Shown here piece by piece: positions 60,245 through 64,000 of a stretch of 64,000 nt of DNA. Position numbers and translations under genes: made by a program. This DNA is from Mikania micrantha (taxonomy: Eukaryota; Streptophyta; Magnoliopsida; Asterales; Asteraceae), in the NCBI GenBank assembly GCA_009363875.1, contig CM018681.1:43835510-43899509 (forward strand), given 5' to 3'. The notes below the pieces were generated by a model. It saw only the letters and a program-made list of their open reading frames with translations. It ran no database searches and had not been told where the DNA came from. The first letter of the stretch is position 1; the number at the start of each line of letters is the position of its first letter.

Positions 60245-60510
60245 CCCCAGATCGCCGAATGACTCTGGCGGCCGAATAAGATTTGCCGAATAGCCCCTCA
60301 TTCGCCGAATAGTTCTCATTCGGCGAATAGCTCCTTCGCCATTCACATTCGCCGAATAAGCCTCATTCTCAATACTCATTCGGCGAAAGACTACATTCGT
60401 TTTGCCATTCGCCGAATAGGTCATTCGACTTACACATTCGCTAGGCTTGTCATTCGCCAGTTTCTACTCATTCGGTCCCCGACATTCGCCAGAATAGCAG
60501 TCATTCGCCA
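60245..60510. repeat. ATTCGCCGAATAG repeats in copia leader
   Basis: About twenty 'cattcg', 'gccgaata' and 'gccagt' half-units fill the untranslated leader between the primer site and gag. They can pair with one another in RNA. Confidence 0.8.
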
Positions 60511-60559
60511 GTCACCTCTGAAATTTTTCTAAGTATTGAATCTTATTCCTTCTGATCAA

Positions 60560-63477
60560 ATGGAGGATCTAGCACTCATGGCTAACCAAAACCATCGCAT
60601 TCAGACTCTCTTGTTGACAGAGAATGAAACCGGGAACTCAAACAAAGCTCCTAAGTTGTTGACTTTGGATGACTATCCTCACTGGAAGTATAGATTTGAG
60701 ATTCACATCAATGGAGTGGATACAAATCTATGGATGATGATAGAGGGAGGATATTTGAGGCCTTTAAATGAGGATGGAACTCCTATGCTGGTTACACGGA
60801 TGACCGAGCCTCAAAGGAAACTGTATGACTATGAGAAGAAAGCTTATGCTATCTTGTCACAGTCCATTGCTACGGATATCTTTCATCAATTCAGACAGTT
60901 TACATCTTCAAAATACCTCTGGGATGCTTTGCAACAAAGATATGAAGGGAATGATGCATTGAAGAGCATTAAGTCTAAAGCTTTGAGGAAGGAGTTCAAC
61001 AGCTTTATGTATGTGGGTAATGAGTCCCTTGATGAGTTGATTGCAAGGTTCTATCACCTGTTGAGTGAGTTGTTCAACCACGAGGTAAAACTACAACTCA
61101 AGAGAAGATTCAGTGCTTGGCAGATGCACTACCTCCAAAGTGGGAGTCCTTTTTGATGGTCCTTAAGCAAAATCAGATGATGGCTCATATGGACATCAAT
61201 GATTTTATTCAGAAGTTGAAGGAACAGGAGATAGAGAACAAGTGGAAGGCCAAAAGAGTTGTGCAAGTTCAAGATCCTTCTCTATACTACTCCACCCCCA
61301 CAGTTGATAAGTCTACAACTCATGCTCCTCTGAAAACTGCCTTTGTGTCTAAAGCTTCTGAAGCCCCATCTGCAGCTCAGATGCACTTTAGCCCATCTTC
61401 TTCATCGAGCTCACAACAAGAGCATCATCAGCCTACTGCAAGTCTGAAGACAGAGAACTTTGATAAAGTCACAGTTGAGATTGCTAAAGAGCACATGGGT
61501 CTTCTGTCAACATTGGTTAGTTCATATGATGGATTGGTTGCTGGTCAGATCGGCAATCCATATTTGACCAATGATGACTACTCTCAAATTGATCCTGATG
61601 ATATGGAAAGAATTGACATCATGTGGGCATTAGCTAGTGTAGTTAGAAGAGCTAAGGAGTTTGTGAAGAGGACCGGGAAAGACATCAATCTAAACAAGGA
61701 GTCAAAGTTTGGATTTGATATGGCTTCTGTTACATGCTACAACTGTGGTGAGAAGGGTCACTTTGCCAGACAGTGCAAGCAGCCGAAGAAAGCTGGAAAC
61801 AAGAACCCATTTCAGCATCAGAAGTCAGCAACTGCTAATTCTGAAAGGCGATTAGTTCCTATTGATTCTCCTTCACCAGCTGGATCTTCATCTTCTGGTA
61901 GTAAAGCTTTGATGGTTCAACAAGATGAAGGGGTAAACTGGGACTTCAGATTTAATGCTGACAAGGAAGATCAAGAGAAAGCATGTGTGGCAGAGATTCA
62001 GAATTCTGATGATATTGATGAAGAAAGCAGTCAGGAAGATTTGTTGGTGATTGATGACAAGACATCAAGTTCAGAATCAGAAAATTTGACGGATTCTGAC
62101 ACTCAAGAATCTGATGGAGAAGCTGATGACTCTTCAACTCAATTTGCCTTGATGGCAAACTCTTCTGCTTCTACTGATTCTTCTGAGCAGGTATACACTG
62201 ATTGTTCATCTTCTCAATCTGATTGTTTCAATTGTGTTGATCTTAGGAGTAAGGTTCTTGCTTATCAGAAGCATAACAGTGATCTGATGACCGATCTCGA
62301 CCTGTGCATTGAAGCAAACAAAGTTTTAAAATCTAATGAAAAGGATTTTCAAAATAAAATTGATCTTTTAAATCGACAACTGCATGAGGCCGAGATCGCT
62401 GTTCTGAACAAGCAAGATGCTATAACTTCTTATCTCAATACCATAAATGAGATCAAGAAGAAATTAGCATTAGTTGAATGTGATTATGAGACTTTAGGTC
62501 AGAAGCTCAAGAGCTATGAGAGCTCTTCTTATATCATTGAGCATATGATCAGTAGGGGTACTGATCAGGGGAAGGAACAGGTTAACTATCAAAAGTGTCC
62601 TCCACCAATCCTAAATGCCTTTGTCAATACTCCAAATGACAAAGATGTGAAGGATTTTCAAGTTACTACTCCGTTAGTAGTTGATCCAATTAGTCTGAGT
62701 GAAAATCAGAGTTCATCTCAGACTAAGGATTCAAGGGTGGATGGAATTGTGGAAGATTGGGTTTCTGATTCCGAGGATGAATCAGAGTATTCATCAAAGC
62801 AGAGCACTCCTCGGAATCAAACTTCTAGTGTCATGAAAGGTGACCCAATCTCCAAATCAAAGATTTACAAAGAATTATGCTTTGTTAAAGCTTCACAGGG
62901 GTCTGAAGCTAATTGTGCTACCAAATCAGCTCAGTTTGGTAACAAAGGAAGGAAGGGTTTGGGTTTTGAGCAAGATTGTCAGAAATCAAATGTTTTTAAA
63001 TCAACTAAAAAATCATTTTCTGATTTAAAACATTTTCATAAAAAAGGTGATAAAGTCTGTTTTGAGTGTGGTGAATCAGGACATATTGTGAGGTTTTGCC
63101 CTCAACTGATCAGACCTAAGGTTGTCCCTTTCAAAAACTTAAAATCTGCTTTACCAAAACCGGTAAAATCTGTGCCTAAGTCTTTTCAGCCAAAATCAAC
63201 ACCTCAAACTCAATTTAAGAGTTCAGACAAGGGAAAGGGAAAGTTGGAAACTTTGGTTGTTCCAAATGGGGTTAAAATTAACCAATCAAAATCATCATCC
63301 ATTTATCTGAAAACCTCTTTTGATAAAAATGCAATTTGGAAAGTTAAATCATCTGAGGTGTCTGTTCCACAAATTTCAGATAAACCTATTCCTAAGGGAA
63401 AATGGATCGATGTTTGGATCCGAGACTCAATGGGTCAACCCAAGACCGTAAAGGCTTGGGTTCCCAATGTAAACTGA
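60560..63477 (+). pseudogene. Copia gag with two zinc knuckles (one frameshift)
   Basis: Gag would form the particle and bind element RNA. ATG 60560 (MEDLALMANQNHR) is preferred over the upstream TTG at 60536. The N-terminal capsid-like domain shows LDDYPHWKYRFEIHINGVD, LWMMIEGGY and SKYLWDALQQRYEG. A 1-bp loss near 61085-61096 moves the frame; the continuation has ADALPPKWESFLMVLKQ and INDFIQKLKEQE. Knuckle 1 is CYNCGEKGHFARQC (from 61735). An acidic Ser/Asp-rich linker and a probable coiled coil (about 62230-62530) follow. Knuckle 2 is CFECGESGHIVRFC (from 63058), then a Lys/Ser/Pro-rich tail ends at TGA 63475-63477. Apart from the frameshift it is well preserved. Confidence 0.82.
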
Positions 63478-63496
63478 TAGTCTCTTTATTGTGTAG

Positions 63497-64000
63497 GTTG
63501 CCCCAAAAGCTGGAGTAAACAGCAATTGGATCGTTGATAGTGGGGCTTCCAGACACATGACTGGTGATATTTCTTTGCTCACCAATGTGAACGCAGTTCG
63601 AGGTGGCTATGTAGCTTTTGCTGGAGACAAGGGTGGTTTTATTACAGGAGAGGGAATCTTGACAAATGGACAGGTTTCGTTCGATAATGTCAGATATGTC
63701 AAACAGTTGGAAAACAACCTCCTGTCAGTCTCTCAGATTTGTGACAAAGAGTACAAGGTTCTATTTGATGACTCAAAGTGTTATATTCTCAAGCAAGGTG
63801 TGCAGATACCTGAAGATTGGATTTTAATGTCTGCTCCAAGAAAACAAGACTTGTATGTTCTCAATATGGCCACAGCTTCAACTACATCCTCCACAGCTTC
63901 ATGTTTTATGACAAAGGCAACTGAGAAAGATTCAATCCTTTGGCATAAGAGGATGGGCCATTTGAGTTTACGCAAGATGAATCATCTGGTACACAACAGT
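63497..64000 (+). CDS. Copia pol, protease and pre-integrase (partial)
   Basis: Frame +1 to gag. It is open from just after TAG 63494-63496 to the window end, with no early ATG. The aspartic protease motif WIVDSGASRHMTGD is at about 63527-63568, followed by GEGILTNGQVSFDNVRYV and NNLLSVSQICD, typical of copia proteases. The GAG-pre-integrase domain has ILWHKRMGHLSLRKMNHLV at the very end, the HxxxH part of the integrase zinc finger. Expression would need a frameshift or splice from gag, but both frames carry stops between 63475 and 63496. No disabling change is seen within the visible part. Confidence 0.85.

Larger units (their letters stand above)
59323..64000 (+). mobile_element. Ty1/copia element, 5' part (continues past window)
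   Basis: LTR 59323-59970, primer site at 59974, a repeat-rich leader, a long gag with two zinc knuckles, then protease and the pre-integrase domain at the window end. The 3' half and 3' LTR are outside. The very long gag (about 970 codons) with two knuckles suggests a SIRE/Maximus-like lineage; RT would be needed to decide. Damage (a frameshift in gag, closed frames at the gag-pol junction) makes it doubtful that this copy is active. Confidence 0.88.

Overview
The window is plant nuclear DNA made almost entirely of nested transposable elements inside an old tandem-repeat domain. The evidence for a plant is Ty3/gypsy chromoviruses of the Tekay type, a Tat-type gypsy element, a Ty1/copia element with a long gag, a CACTA (TNP2) fragment, a plant-type SINE tail and initiator-Met-tRNA primer sites. 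Multi-kilobase Tekay LTRs would suit a large eudicot genome, perhaps Asteraceae; that is an impression, not proof. No ordinary single-copy host gene, rRNA gene or functional tRNA gene could be supported.

Layout. 1-3081 is a repeat array built on a 90-bp unit: diverged single units on the left, homogenised 180-bp dimers on the right. At 3082 a minus-strand Tekay complex begins and runs to 40869, flanked by the 5-bp duplication AAAAT. It reads LTR (3082-7381), partial internal domain (7382-10266), truncated LTR (10267-15976), second internal domain (15977-17197 plus 29297-32695), LTR (32696-40869). Three later insertions sit in it, each with its own 5-bp target duplication: a solo LTR at 10700-15079 (CTCAA), a complete young plus-strand Tekay element at 17198-29296 (ATCTT), and a solo LTR at 35642-39342 (TATTG). 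The array resumes at 40870-41958 and 45254-45430, split by about 3.3 kb of unrecognised DNA.

From 45431 on: a solo LTR at 45672-48058 (ATAAG); a decayed CACTA region (48059 to about 51850) with a SINE tail, CA-rich tracts, stray 90-bp units and a DUF4216-type coding remnant; a decayed Tat-type element (about 52560-59322) whose gag is split by a solo LTR at 53917-57425 (AGAAA) and whose gag is joined to late RT by an internal deletion; and a copia element from 59323 that leaves the window in pol.

How the parts relate. Target duplications and interruption order give a relative history: repeat domain, then Tekay complex, then internal insertions. Both internal domains of the complex carry the same loss of an integrase catalytic Asp, so they look like copies of one element multiplied by unequal recombination. 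The plus-strand Tekay element is the youngest datable insertion, with LTRs differing at roughly 15-20 sites in 2.9 kb. It carries an uninterrupted 216-codon reading frame ahead of gag, the least expected coding feature here, while its gag-pol frame has four stop codons. Nothing in the window looks like a new defence or metabolic system.
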